Shown here: positions 8,788 through 18,442 of the stretch, one piece after another
How positions within the stretch are numbered: the stretch's first letter is position 1
Layout: each line of letters starts with the position of its first letter
Assembly (NCBI GenBank): GCA_014323675.1
Contig: JACONN010000006.1
Location: 620,001-684,000, forward strand
Source of the DNA: Hormoscilla sp. GM7CHS1pb
GTDB taxonomy: Bacteria; Cyanobacteriota; Cyanobacteriia; Cyanobacteriales; Desertifilaceae
Length of the DNA stretch: 64,000 nucleotides
Direction: 5' to 3'
Program-made: the position numbers and the translations under genes
The notes under the pieces: model-generated
What the model was told of the DNA's origin: nothing
What the model saw: the letters and a program-made list of their open reading frames with translations, nothing else
Database searches by the model: none

Positions 8788-9828
8788 TCATCGGTACAAG
8801 TCCATGACGGTGCCGATCGCCATCCGGGACTGGGCTGACAGAGTCAAGGGAGATTGATGTCCGCGCTGGAGATGATCTGCTGCGGCACAGGCAATCATCG
8901 CCGCATTATCGGTACATAATGCTCGGGGTGGAAACAAGACCCGCAAATTATGACTTGCCCCAGCAGCAAGTAAATGATAGCGCAGACCACTATTAGCAGC
9001 CACTCCCCCACCCACGGCAATGGTATTCAGTCCGTAGTCTAGGGCAGCGGCGATCGCCCTTTTGGTTAGTGCTTTAGCCACAGTATGCTGAAAGCTAGCC
9101 GCTATGTCTGCAACTGGCAACTCCTCCGACTCTTGCTTTAATTGCTGCACCAACCGCAATACTGCTGTCTTTAAGCCACTAAAGCTGGAATCATAGGGAT
9201 GATAGCCGCCGGTTGTCATAGATACCTTTCCTTCGGCTAGCCGAAAGGCTTGCCCATTGCCCTCGCGGGCCAGGGAGTCGATCGCTGGACCGCCGGGATA
9301 TCCCAAATCCAATAACCGCGCGACCTTATCAAAAGCTTCCCCGGCCGCATCATCCCGGGTTTGGCCAATTGTTTCATACATACCACAATCGCGCACGTAA
9401 ATCAAGCTAGTGTGACCGCCAGAAACCAGCAGACACAAGAACGGTGGTGCTAACTCTGGCGTACTCAGATAGGAAGCATAGATATGTCCTTCCAGATGGT
9501 GGACTCCCAGAAACGGCTTTTGATGCACCATTGCCAGAGTTTTCGCCGCCGTTAACCCCACCAACAGGGCCCCCACCAACCCTGGCGCGCAGGTTGCTGC
9601 CACTCCATCTATACTAGACCAGTCTAGATCTGCTGCTTGCAACCCTTGGGCGATCGCCCCATTGATCGTTTCCAGGTGACGGCGCGACGCCACCTCCGGC
9701 ACCACACCTCCATACTGCCGGTGAACATCGATTTGGGAAGCGACGATGCTACTTAAAACGTTACGATTGTTTGCGAGAGCCACCGCCGTTTCGTCACAAC
9801 TGGTTTCAATTGCTAAAATAGTAGCCAT
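8788..9828 (-). CDS. tsaD: tRNA N6-adenosine threonylcarbamoyltransferase
   Basis: TsaD (formerly Gcp/YgjD) transfers the threonylcarbamoyl group to A37 of ANN-decoding tRNAs with TsaB and TsaE. The 346-residue protein begins [18 protein letters not shown], the ASKHA phosphate-1 motif, has the metal-binding HHLEGH motif, and ends with the nucleotide-binding [11 protein letters not shown] and a TDNAAMIA segment. Length and all motifs are typical. It is divergently oriented to psaF, about 130 bp apart. Confidence 0.98.
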   Translation of the reverse strand: MATILAIETSCDETAVALANNRNVLSSIVASQIDVHRQYGGVVPEVASRRHLETINGAIAQGLQAADLDWSSIDGVAATCAPGLVGALLVGLTAAKTLAMVHQKPFLGVHHLEGHIYASYLSTPELAPPFLCLLVSGGHTSLIYVRDCGMYETIGQTRDDAAGEAFDKVARLLDLGYPGGPAIDSLAREGNGQAFRLAEGKVSMTTGGYHPYDSSFSGLKTAVLRLVQQLKQESEELPVADIAASFQHTVAKALTKRAIAAALDYGLNTIAVGGGVAANSGLRYHLLAAGASHNLRVLFPPRALCTDNAAMIACAAADHLQRGHQSPLTLSAQSRMAIGTVMDLYR

Positions 9829-9957
9829 TATCTGGTAATTTATGGGAATGGATTGGCTGTTGTACTTTCGTTAAACTTTACTTCGATCCCGCGATCGAGT
9901 ATGATTCCTTTCCATAACACACCTTGTTGGTATTTCTTAACAAAAGGAAACAATTCC

Positions 9958-10452
9958 ATGCGACGATTGTTTGCTCTACTATTGATCGTTAGTCTCTGGG
10001 TTGGTTGCGTCCCAGCGGCTACTGCCGATATTGCCGGTTTGGTACCGTGCAGTCAATCAGAGGAGTTTCAGGATCGGGCCGAAGATGCTCTGAATACTAC
10101 TGCTGACCCAAATTCCGGGGCGGCGCGGTTCGATCGTTATGCTCAAGCTCTCTGCGGCGAAGATGGACTCCCCCACCTGATTGTGGATGGGCGTTTCTCT
10201 CATGCTGGTGATTTCCTGATTCCCAGCATTCTGTTCCTCTACATCACCGGTTGGATTGGTTGGGTCGGTCGGGCCTATCTGATGGCAATTCGCTCAGAGA
10301 AGAACCCTGAAGAAAAAGAAATCATCATTGATGTACCTTTGGCACTCAAGTGCGTGGCAACCGGTCCTATGTGGCCTTTAGCAGCTTTCAAAGACATTGT
10401 CTCTGGTGAAATGTTTGCCTCTGACAACGAAATCCCCATTTCCCCCCGCTAG
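9958..10452 (+). CDS. psaF: Photosystem I reaction centre subunit III (PsaF precursor)
   Basis: PsaF is a lumen-facing subunit of photosystem I associated with plastocyanin or cytochrome c6 docking. I chose 9958 because an AAAAGGAAA ribosome site precedes it and the resulting 164-residue precursor starts with a classical Sec signal peptide ([17 protein letters not shown] then AATA before DIAGLVPC). The mature part has the conserved cysteines (VPCSQ and ALCGEDG), the membrane segment around [17 protein letters not shown] and the family-typical end with WPLAAFKDI. psaJ follows 33 bp downstream. Confidence 0.98.
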   Translation: MRRLFALLLIVSLWVGCVPAATADIAGLVPCSQSEEFQDRAEDALNTTADPNSGAARFDRYAQALCGEDGLPHLIVDGRFSHAGDFLIPSILFLYITGWIGWVGRAYLMAIRSEKNPEEKEIIIDVPLALKCVATGPMWPLAAFKDIVSGEMFASDNEIPISPR

Positions 10453-10485
10453 TCTCTGTTTGTGGTATTTTTTGGAGAATAAATC

Positions 10486-10611
10486 ATGCAGGATTTACTC
10501 AAGTATCTTTCCCTCGCGCCAGTGATTCTGGCAGTTTGGATGACGATCACGGCTGGTATTCTGATTGAGTTTAACCGCTTTTTCCCCGACCTGCTGTTCC
10601 ATCCCCTATAG
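10486..10611 (+). CDS. psaJ: Photosystem I subunit IX (PsaJ)
   Basis: A 41-residue single-helix membrane protein starting [19 protein letters not shown] and ending [11 protein letters not shown], which matches PsaJ closely. It has a GGAG ribosome site at about 10474. It sits directly behind psaF, the normal cyanobacterial order, and the two are expected to be cotranscribed up to the hairpin at 10826. PsaJ binds chlorophyll and carotenoid beside PsaF in photosystem I. Confidence 0.97.
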   Translation: MQDLLKYLSLAPVILAVWMTITAGILIEFNRFFPDLLFHPL

Positions 10612-10701
10612 GAATTAGCCATCGATGTCTCTGGGGTAGTGCGAGTAGAGATCCCCAGAGACATGGAAAGCCTTGTGGGTTTTGTTGATACTCTCTTGGT
10701 T

Positions 10702-10745
10702 ATGGCTGCGCCACGCTGCGCGAATGGCTGCGCCACGCTGCGCGA
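10702..10745. repeat. Tandem pair of 22-bp palindromic repeats
   Basis: Two perfect 22-bp units (core GGCTGCGCCACGCTGCGC) lie head to tail between the psaJ stop and its terminator, so they should form part of the psaFJ mRNA 3' UTR. Confidence 0.85.
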
Positions 10746-10825
10746 ACGGGAGTCCAGAGGAAATACCTCAAAAAACTGTTAAGGGCTATATAATTCCCGA
10801 ACACTTCTCAAATCAACATCTTTCG

Positions 10826-10856
10826 CCTTTGGGTAAGGTTGCCCAAAGGTGTTTTT
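10826..10856 (+). terminator. Intrinsic terminator of psaF-psaJ
   Basis: An 8-bp perfect stem, CCTTTGGG and CCCAAAGG, with an 8-nt loop is followed by TGTTTTT. It lies 215 bp after psaJ and before the convergent gmk gene. Confidence 0.85.
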
Positions 10857-10885
10857 GTATGATTTGGGCCTAGCTTGGGTATAAC

Positions 10886-10935
10886 GGACAGGCGGGACGC
10901 CCGCTACGTCTCGGACAGGCGGGACGCCCGTCCTA
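10886..10935. repeat. Duplicated GACAGGCGGGACGCCCG palindrome overlapping the gmk 3' end
   Basis: The unit GACAGGCGGGACGCCCG occurs twice, separated by 18 bp. The second copy lies inside the gmk reading frame and encodes its last residues. Confidence 0.8.
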
Positions 10936-11497
10936 CGCAATTCTGGTGGAGAATGGCTTCGATCTCCGCTATGGTCGTTTCTAGATCGTCGTTGATAATC
11001 TGCAGGTTAAATTCATCGGCGGCGGCAATTTCGACGATCGCCCGTTCCAAGCGTCGGGCGATCGCCCCATCGTCTTCGCTCTCACGGCGGCGCAGGCGTC
11101 TTTCTAACTCGGACATTGATGGCGGTAAAATAAAGATTCTCAGGGCTTCTGGAAAACTAGCGGCGATCTGTCTGGCCCCTTCTAGTTCTATTTCTAGCAG
11201 GACTGAGTTGCCTTGTCGGAGTAACTCCTCTACCACTCGCCGGGGAGTTCCGTAGTAGTTACCGGCATATTCAGCCCATTCCAGCAGTTCGGACGCCTCC
11301 ACCTTTTGCTCAAACTCCCTGGGACTGACAAAGTAATAATGTTTCCCCTCAATTTCACGAGGACGGGGGGAACGGGTAGTCATGGAAACTGACAGAAATA
11401 GTTGTGGATGACGTTCCAGCAGCCGATACAGTAATGTTCCTTTGCCGACTCCACTCGGTCCAGTCAACACTATCAGTTTACCTGGTTGATTGTTCAT
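10904..11497 (-). CDS. gmk: Guanylate kinase
   Basis: The enzyme converts GMP to GDP with ATP. The 197-residue sequence has the P-loop GPSGVGKGT, the GMP-binding SMTTRSPRPREIEGKHYYFVS block, EWAEYAGNYYGTP, the EIELEGARQI Walker-B-like motif, and the lid RRRESEDDGAIARRL. The normal protein end is near EAILHQNC; the last ten residues (GRASRLSET) are encoded by a copy of the GACAGGCGGGACGCCCG repeat, so the repeat now supplies the stop codon. In many cyanobacteria gmk also lies beside psaF-psaJ, on either strand. Confidence 0.97.
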   Translation of the reverse strand: MNNQPGKLIVLTGPSGVGKGTLLYRLLERHPQLFLSVSMTTRSPRPREIEGKHYYFVSPREFEQKVEASELLEWAEYAGNYYGTPRRVVEELLRQGNSVLLEIELEGARQIAASFPEALRIFILPPSMSELERRLRRRESEDDGAIARRLERAIVEIAAADEFNLQIINDDLETTIAEIEAILHQNCVGRASRLSET

Positions 11498-11689
11498 GTC
11501 TGTGTTTTTAAGCCAGCTGATGCTTGGACGTACTCTTCGATGTTAATCTTGATTGGCTGCCCTGGCGAGATATCTCGAAAAGATGTCTCCGCCGCATCCC
11601 GTAGAGGAGAGGATGCCGATCGCGCAGCGTGGCGCAGCCATTAGCGCTGCGCCCCCAGCGCAGCCATGTCCCCTGGGACAAGAGCTCTG
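11498..11689. repeat. Repeat-derived spacer after the gmk start
   Basis: This spacer holds a GCGCAGCGTGGCGCAGCC unit (about 11623), an AGCGCTGCG/CAGCGCAGC palindrome and a CATGTCCCCTGGGACA palindrome. It contains no gene that I can support. Confidence 0.6.
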
Positions 11690-11870
11690 GCAGAGATATC
11701 GACAATACTCAAGAATTGTGCGATCGCCCTTAATTTTTCCCATCCGGGCTGTATTCAGAATCGACATCCGCGTCCATTTTTTCTTGGTCTCGGTAGGCGG
11801 CAGATACTTCTGACAGTTAACGTCAGACTGGTAGTCCGCTAATAGCAGATACTGGCGGTGTCCAAAGGTC
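11690..11870 (-). pseudogene. Fossil of the glycogen phosphorylase C-terminus
   Basis: Reading the minus strand gives YLLLADYQSDVNCQ, then in another frame VSAAYRDQEK, then back to KKWTRMSILNTARMGKIKGDRTILEYC. This series is the conserved C-terminal end of glycogen/starch phosphorylases (LLADY, YRDQEKW, MSILNTARMGKFSSDRTI). At least two frame changes lie within about 45 bp, and the other roughly 750 residues of the enzyme are absent. Repeats bound the fossil on both sides, including a tandem 22-mer pair at 11880. No product is expected. Confidence 0.75.
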
Positions 11871-11879
11871 GCTCTCCGT

Positions 11880-11923
11880 TCGCGCAGCGTGGCGCAGCCA
11901 TTCGCGCAGCGTGGCGCAGCCAT
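11880..11923. repeat. Tandem pair of 22-bp palindromic repeats, inverted orientation
   Basis: Two identical 22-bp units with core GCGCAGCGTGGCGCAGCC, head to tail, in the opposite orientation to the pair at 10702. Confidence 0.85.
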
Positions 11924-12002
11924 AGACATCATCACTCATCCCCAGAGTGCGATCGCTTACCAGAGACCAAACGGGAATGCGAGTATTGCCAATGCAAGCA
12001 TC

Positions 12003-12030
12003 ACCCCCGCATATGTTAGGGGTTTTTTTT
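12003..12030 (+). terminator. Possible intrinsic terminator
   Basis: A short ACCCC/GGGGT stem is followed by eight T. No plus-strand gene ends just upstream, so it may belong to a lost gene. Between 12030 and 12302 the spacer holds AGAAACCTGGTTT-type repeats (12214-12265) and no gene. Confidence 0.4.
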
Positions 12031-12301
12031 AATCCCCAACGACCCGCATGTTAAGGTTTGCGTTAAGGTCTCGATCGCGGAAACCTTTTGGGAGGGACTC
12101 AAGGCCAGCAGTTGGTTTTTGAATTCTGTCACTGTCATATTCTTCTCGCTAATCAGCATCGCTATTACCATTACTTTATTCTCAAATCTTACACCCTTTA
12201 CTTTCCACAGCCCAGAAACCTGGTTTAGCCCAGAAACCAGGTGTTAAAGGAATTACCTGGTTTCTTGCCTCGATGTCCCACCGTTCCGGAAAAATCTGGA
12301 G

Positions 12302-13083
12302 ATGGAAATGAATCAGAGTTTAGAGAAATTAACCAGGGAACAAGCAAAGTAGATCCAGTCCCTCAAAGAGGCCGAAGCAGAGAGGGTGCGGCATACTAAA
12401 GAAATATTAGCGCTCAATCAAGCGTTTTCCCGGTTTGTGCCCAGTCAATTCATCCATTTATTGCAGAAAGAAAGCATTGTAGACGTGGACTTAGGGGACA
12501 ATGTCCAGCAGGAAATGTCAGTGCTATTTTCCGATATTCGGGACTTTACAACCCTGAGTGAAAGCATGACTCCGGAGGATAACTTCAAATTTATCAATGC
12601 CTATATGTTGAACGTGGAACCGGCGATCGTCGAAAATCAGGGCTTTATTGATAAATACATTGGCGATGAGATTATGGCATTGTTTACCGGTGAGGCGGAA
12701 TGGATAGTACAGTGATTAGCGATGCGGTCAATTTAGCCAATCGCCTGTGTGTAAACCTGACCAAAAATTATGGAGTGCCCTTGTCGATCGCTCGCCAGAC
12801 TTACTCCCGCTTGACAAATCCAGAACAATATGATATCAGAAAGATAGAGGAGGTACGGGTGAAGGGAAAATCAGAATTGGTGACAGTATATGAGGTGTTT
12901 GATGCCGACGATCCAGAAGTGCGGTCTCGGAAGTTGGCGACGCTGGACATGTTTGCAGAGGCATTGTCACTTTATAATCAGTATAAGATAAGTGAAGCGA
13001 AATCCTTATTCTCTGATTGCCTCCGCCATAACCCAGGGGATAAAGTAGCTCAACTTTATCTGCAACGCTGCTGTCAACAGTAA
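12302..13083 (+). pseudogene. Class III adenylate/guanylate cyclase gene with stop and internal deletion
   Basis: From 12302 the frame reads a coiled-coil lead (MEMNQSLEKLTREQAK), an in-frame TAG at 12350, then the cyclase catalytic domain with MSVLFSDIRDFTTLSE (first metal aspartate) and DKYIGDEIMALF (second). It is then cut, and MDSTVISDAVNLANRL resumes in another frame at 12700. About 55 residues that normally carry the GIGINTG loop between these motifs are missing. The remainder, with KIEEVRVKGKSELVTVYEV and a TPR-like tail ending YLQRCCQQ, is normal for cyanobacterial cyclases. No active enzyme can be made. Confidence 0.85.
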
Positions 13084-13201
13084 GTAGTTCGTAGTTCGTA
13101 GTTGAGCACCAGAGAGCAACAGAAGACCACATAGCAAGGGTTATAGTATTGTTGACTAAAAAGTAAACTCAAATAATTATGCCCTACTACTTAAAAGGGT
13201 G

Positions 13202-13323
13202 GGCGTTGCACATTTTGGGGATGATGCCCTTTTTTGCACCAGCAAAACGCTACTGAAACTGGCTTGTAGTCTAGGTTTAAAACTTCTGCAACTATGCCCA
13301 TCATCCCGTAATTGTGCAACGCC
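13202..13323. mobile_element. 122-bp non-autonomous element, copy A
   Basis: The ends are GGCGTTGCACA and TGTGCAACGCC-like inverted repeats extending about 28 bp. The left flank is AAAGGGTG (13194-13201) and the right flank is CCAAATTT (13324-13331). These differ from each other but match the flanks of copy B at 14407, which shows recombination between the copies. It contains no coding capacity. Confidence 0.9.
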
Positions 13324-14289
13324 CCAAATTTTTATGGTACGATCGTCACTGCCGCTGACTAGCATCTTCCCATCGGGGCTAATTACTATAGCATTCACTG
13401 GTTTTTCATGACCCCGCAGGGTAGCGATTAATTTCCCGTCCGCCAGATTCCACACCGATATTGTCCCATCACTATTGCCACTAGCCACCAACTGCCCCTG
13501 CCTGGCATTAGCACTACTAATAGCTACCGAACTTATCGAGCCATTTTCCCCTTCGATGGTCCCAGCTAAAGCAAAGTCTACCCCACCCGTTCCCCAGTCC
13601 GGGCCTGTTACATTAGCATTTGCCGGCACTGTCGGTTCTGGCCCCAGGGGTACCGTTTGCCACCAGTTCAAAAAACTGTTAATTGCTACTCCCGATGCCA
13701 CTATTTTATCCGTGTCACCCTCTAATCTGACCAGGCGATTAATGCCTATTAACCTTGACTGACTGTCTAATATCGGACCGCCACTCATTCCCGCTCTGAC
13801 CAGATTAGTATAGCTTAAAGCTGCCCCCCCTTGAGTTAATTTCCCTTCCGTGTGAATAAAGATCCGCTGTCGCAAAGTACCCCCCGATCGGGGCCATCCT
13901 GCTACGTGAATTGGTTCTCCCTCCATCAGGCGATCGGAATCTCCCAGCTGGGCCACTCTGTACTCGGCATTGCTAGTGAAAGGCAATACTGCTAAATCTA
14001 CTCCGGGCATATACAGGATGTCCGCTGAATCTACAGAATAACGGGTGCCATTTTCCGTGACAATGGTATATGTTTCCGGAAGGTTTACTACATGAGTGTT
14101 AGTCAGCACGTAGTAACGGTTCCCCTTTTTGTAGGCTATGACACCACTGCCTCCTCTTCTGTTTCCATCTATACGGACTGTAATCTCTGCGATCGTCTCG
14201 TTCACATCGGGAATTGAGGCGATCGCTGACACCACGATCGCCGCCATTGCTGCCGTGCCAATTATTGCTGTTGTGATTGTTCTGTTCAT
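13324..14289 (-). pseudogene. Trypsin-like protease with WD40 repeats, N-terminal half (inverted part)
   Basis: The N-terminus MNRTITTAIIGTAAMAAIVV is a signal or membrane anchor. A trypsin-like domain follows with all three catalytic residues visible: His in VLTNTHVV, Asp in GVDLAVLP and Ser in AGMSGGPILD. After a proline-rich linker come the first WD40 blades, ending in SGSDDRTIKIW exactly at the 122-bp element. The frame continues into the element as meaningless sequence to 13177. The remaining blades lie on the opposite strand at 14529-15178. The intact ancestor would be a secreted or membrane-bound protease with a beta-propeller. Confidence 0.85.
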
Positions 14290-14406
14290 TGCTAATTGTT
14301 CATTGCTAATTGTTCATTGCTAATTGCCAATAGAGAAGCAAGAATTGATAATCTTTGATGATTTTTTCATTTCCATTCACCATTCACCATTCACTATACA
14401 CCCTTT

Positions 14407-14528
14407 GGCGTTGCACAATTACGGGATGATGGGCATAGTTGCAGAAGTTTTAAACCTAGACTACAAGCCAGTTTCAGTAGCGTTTTGCTGGTGCAAAAAA
14501 GGGCATCATCCCCAAAATGTGCAACGCC
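14407..14528. mobile_element. 122-bp non-autonomous element, copy B (inverted relative to A)
   Basis: Its sequence is the reverse complement of copy A and it has the same length. Its left flank is CACCCTTT (14399-14406), the reverse complement of the left flank of A, and its right flank is AAATTTGG (14529-14536), the reverse complement of the right flank of A. Confidence 0.9.
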
Positions 14529-15178
14529 AAATTTGGAATATGTCCAGTTGGGAACTAGAACGCAGTCTCACGGGACATGCATTGGCAGTGTCGGCCCTGG
14601 CGATCGCCCCAGATGGAAAAACTCTGGTGTCGGGCAGTTGGGACAAAACTATCAAAATATGGCATCTGACTACAGGGGAGTTGCAAGAGACGATCGCAGG
14701 ACATGCAGCATTGGTGAGTGCTTTGACTATAAGTCCAGATGGACGGGTTTTAGCCAGTGGGTCTCAGGATAAAACCATCCGCCTGTGGCATCTACAAACA
14801 GCTCAACCCCTAGGCATCCTGAGAGGACATGGACTGTCGGTGTTGAGTATCGCCATAAGTACAGATGGCCAAACATTAGCCAGTGGCAGCGGAGACGGGA
14901 CGATCGGGATATGGAATTTGAGCAAAGGAGAGAGAATCACTACATTGAGAGGGCATACAGATGGAGTTTGGTCTGTTAAAATCAGCCCAGATGGTCGGAC
15001 AGCGATCAGTGGAAGCTGGGATAGGTCGATCAAGCTGTGGGATCTGAGCACTATGAGATTGAAAAGGACTCTGGAGGCCCATTCAGGTTATATTAATTCG
15101 GTAGCCCTGAGTGGGGATGGACTCATCCTAGTCAGCGGTGATTGGAATAGTAAAATAAATATTTGGAGAAGAAAGTAA
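14529..15178 (+). pseudogene. WD40 repeat half of the split protease-WD40 gene
   Basis: Five to six WD40 blades are visible (for example LVSGSWDKTIKIWHL, LASGSQDKTIRLWHL, AISGSWDRSIKLWDL), ending NSKINIWRRK at a stop. The first residues after the element, IWNMSSWELERSLTGH, continue exactly from DRTIKIW at the end of the inverted half, so the two parts were one gene. The apparent start upstream at 14324 reads through the mobile element and is not a real N-terminus. Without a new promoter or start this part is probably silent. Confidence 0.85.
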
Positions 15179-15908
15179 GCAATTGAAAAAAAGGCTCTCA
15201 GCTTTTATCATTAGGCGGTTTTAAAATTATATCTGGCACCATTTTTAACTAGAGGCAGAGCCAAAGCGAACTCGTTCCCAGGGGTCGCCTAGGAATGAGG
15301 GTGACAGAGAGGGAAAATACCTTTTACATAAGGTTTTCAGTCGGTAACAGACCGACTTTAGCTATTAGCCGGGGGTTTGAAGATACTGTGGGGCAATTAA
15401 CTGGGGGGTGTAACCCCCCCAGTGCGGCCAAACCCTTACGAAGAGAGGACTTTCTCCCCACTCCCCACTCCCCACTCCCTATTGCAGAACGTCGAGATCT
15501 CGTAATTCGCCCACAGCATCTTTGAACCCCCGGCGGGCCATGAAACAAATCGAGAATCTTTTGGCTGGTCTAGAGACGTTCCTTCCAATGGTGCAAGATC
15601 TCAGTTTTAATCCACTTCAGCTAAAAGCCTGTGGGTTTGAACCCCCGGCGGGCCAGGAGGCCGATCGAGTTCAGATGGCAGCAGCAGAGGTGAGAAGCAT
15701 CCACCAGATGGCACCAGTCGCAATAGCCCGCCACTAAAGGAAAAGAGGCAAGCTCTCAGCTTTGGGTAGGCAAATCCAGCTCAAAGGAGTAAAATAGCTG
15801 AGTATGAGGGCAAACGCCTATGGCGATTACGGCTCTCCTCACTGCCAAGCACAGCTCTCCAGAGATAGGTTGATGGCAGTCACCGAAAAAATGGTAGGAA
15901 ACAGCGCG
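15179..15908. repeat. Spacer with several repeat types, no gene
   Basis: The spacer contains a CTCGTTCCCAGG...CCTAGGAATGAG repeat (15271-15299), a CGGTAACAGACCG palindrome (15343), a triple CCCACTC unit (15457-15478), and a TTTGAACCCCCGGCGGGCCA unit twice (15521 and 15637). A CTCTCAGCTTT motif occurs near both ends. I see no gene. The clpC-type gene starts after an upstream frame that lacks homology. Confidence 0.55.
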
Positions 15909-18354
15909 ATGTTTGAATATTTTACAGAACAAGCGATAAAGGTAATAATGCTCGCTCAGGAAGAGGCCCGTCGCCTGGGACATAACTTCGTAGGGACGGA
16001 GCAAATTCTCCTAGGTTTAATTGGCGAAGGGACGGGAATAGCAGCAAAAGTGCTGGGGGAACAGGGGGTAAATCTGAAGGATGTCCGCACGGAGGTAGAA
16101 AAAATTATCGGTCGGGGATCGGGGTTCACGCCAGTGGAAATTCCATTTACGCCTAGGGTAAAGCGGATTTTCGAGTCATCCCTGAACGAAGCTCGCCAAT
16201 TGGGACATAATTACATTGGCACGGAACACCTGCTGCTGGGACTGATTCAGGACCGGGACGGGGTAGCAGCTAAGGTGTTGCAAAATATGGGGGTTGACCC
16301 CAACGCGATGCGCACCCAAGTGATTCGCATGCTGGGAGAAGAAACAGCGGTAAGCGTGGGTGGGAGTTCAAACAATGGCAAAGTCCCCACCCTCAATGAG
16401 TTTGGCACGAATCTGACGAAACTGGCAGGACAGGGGAAACTGGACCCGGTGGTGGGTCGGGAACCGGAAATTGAACGGGTAATCCAAATTCTGGGTCGCC
16501 GCACGAAGAATAATCCAGTGCTGATCGGAGAACCGGGGGTGGGGAAAACGGCGATCGCGGAAGGACTGGCCCATCGGATTGTTAACAAGAACGTGCCGGA
16601 AATCTTAGAAAATAAGCAAATAATTAGCCTGGAACTGGGAATGCTAGTGGCAGGAACCAGGTTCCGAGGAGAATTTGAAGAGCGGTTGAAGAAAATTATC
16701 GAGGAAGTCAGATCGTCGGATAACATTATCCTGGTAATAGATGAAATCCATACGATCATAGGGGCGGGCTCGGTAGAAGGAAGCCTGGATGCGGCGAACA
16801 TCCTCAAACCCGCATTGGCCAGAGGCGAAATGCAATGTATTGGGGCCACGACGATGGATGAGTACCGCAAGTATATCGAGCGGGATGCGGCCCTGGAACG
16901 TCGGTTCCAACCAGTGAAGGTGGGAGAACCCAGCGTGGAAGAGACGATCGAGATTCTCTACGGCCTGCGATCGGCCTACGAACAGCATCACCAACTGAAA
17001 ATCTCCGATGAGGCGATCGTGGCCGCTGCTAACCTCTCGGACCGCTATATCTCGGACCGGTTCTTGCCGGATAAGGCGATCGACTTGGTGGATGAAGCAG
17101 GTTCCCGGGTCCGGCTGTTCAATTCTAAACTGCCGCCAGAGGTGAAGGAACAGAAGCGACAGTTGCGAGAAGTGATTAAGGAAAAAGAGGTGGCGGTTAA
17201 GGACCAGGACTTTGATAAGGCGGGAAAACTGCGCGATCGGGAGTTAGCAATTAAAGAGGAGATCCAACTCGCTACTAGCAATAAAATAAATATTGCTCCG
17301 GTGGTCAGCGCAGAAGATATCGCCCAGATCGTATCTTCCTGGACGGGGGTGCCGGTGCTCAAGCTGACGGAATCGGAATCGGAACTGTTGCTGCACATGG
17401 AGGAGACCCTGCATCAGCGCCTGATCGGTCAAGACGAAGCAGTGACGGCTGTATCTCGCGCTATTCGTCGGGCCCGGGTAGGTCTGAAAAACCCCAACCG
17501 CCCGATCGCCAGTTTCATCTTTTCGGGACCGACGGGTGTGGGCAAAACGGAACTGACAAAAGCTTTAGCAGCCTATTTCTTCGGTTCGGAAGAGGCAATG
17601 GTGCGCATAGATATGTCAGAATACATGGAACGTCACACGGTATCCAAACTGATCGGTGCGCCTCCTGGATTTGTAGGTTATCAGGAAGGGGGTCAACTGA
17701 CAGAAGCGGTGCGCCGCCGTCCCTACACTGTGGTACTGTTCGATGAAATTGAAAAAGCCCACCCGGATGTCTTTAACCTGATGCTGCAAATTTTTGAAGA
17801 CGGTCGCCTGACGGATGCGAAGGGTCGGACTGTGGACTTCAAAAAATACCCTGCTGATTATGACCTCTAACATCGGGTCCAAGGTGATTGAAAAAGGTGG
17901 GGGAGGTTTAGGATTCGAGTTTGAGGAAAATAGCGCTGATGCTCAGTATAACAGGATTCGCACTCTGGTAAATGAGGAACTGAAGCAGTATTTCCGCCCC
18001 GAGTTCCTCAACCGCTTGGATGAGATTATCGTCTTCCGTCAGTTGAACAAAGAACAGGTCAAAGAGATCTCGGAGATCATGCTGCGGGAAGTCTTCGGTC
18101 GCCTCACGGAACAGGGTATTACTTTAGAAGTTACCGATGCTTTCAAAGAACTCTTGGTCAAGGAGGGATACAACCCCAGCTATGGTGCGCGACCCCTGCG
18201 ACGGGCGATTATGCGCTTGTTGGAAGATGTCCTGGCTGAAGAGTTGCTCTCCGGTCGCATCTCTGAGGGCGATCGGGCGATCGTGGATGTTGACGAAGAG
18301 GGTAAAGTTAAGGTAACCTGCCCCGAGAAGAAGCAGTTGCTCTCTGTTGGTTAA
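15909..18354 (+). pseudogene. ClpC-type AAA+ unfoldase with a one-base frameshift
   Basis: The start at 15909 gives [26 protein letters not shown], the usual ClpC N-terminus with two Clp-N repeats. D1 has [13 protein letters not shown] and VIDEIHTI, the middle domain has a UVR-like segment ([14 protein letters not shown]), and D2 has [10 protein letters not shown] and [11 protein letters not shown]. In the run of six A at 17841-17846 one extra base shifts the frame, so the first frame stops at 17870; the next frame resumes exactly with [19 protein letters not shown] and ends at 18354. Joined length is about 815 residues, normal for ClpC. The sequence differs at many sites from the main cyanobacterial ClpC, so this may be a second paralogue. 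A sequencing error, decay or slippage are all possible. Confidence 0.85.
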
Positions 18355-18364
18355 TGTCAAGCAT

Positions 18365-18385
18365 ACACCCACCCAAGGTGGGTGT
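18365..18385. terminator. Hairpin after the clpC-type gene
   Basis: A perfect 9-bp stem, ACACCCACC and GGTGGGTGT, with a CAA loop lies 10 bp after the stop. There is no T-run, so its role as a terminator is uncertain. Confidence 0.5.
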
Positions 18386-18442
18386 ACGGGAACATTGATT
18401 AAAAGAAAACCCGCTTGCCATCAACCTAATTTACCATTTTGG

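Noticed and set aside
10702-11923. CRISPR-like array from tandem 22-bp units
   Set aside because: Units lie head to tail without spacers, occur singly elsewhere in both orientations, and no cas gene is present.
11543-11935. Minus-strand frame of 130 codons
   Set aside because: Its ends are translations of the 22-bp repeats (MAAPRCANG); only its centre is a decayed glycogen phosphorylase end.
15521-15660. tRNA-like T-arm TTTGAACCCCCGG twice
   Set aside because: No anticodon or acceptor stem pairs with it, and the unit is a repeat.
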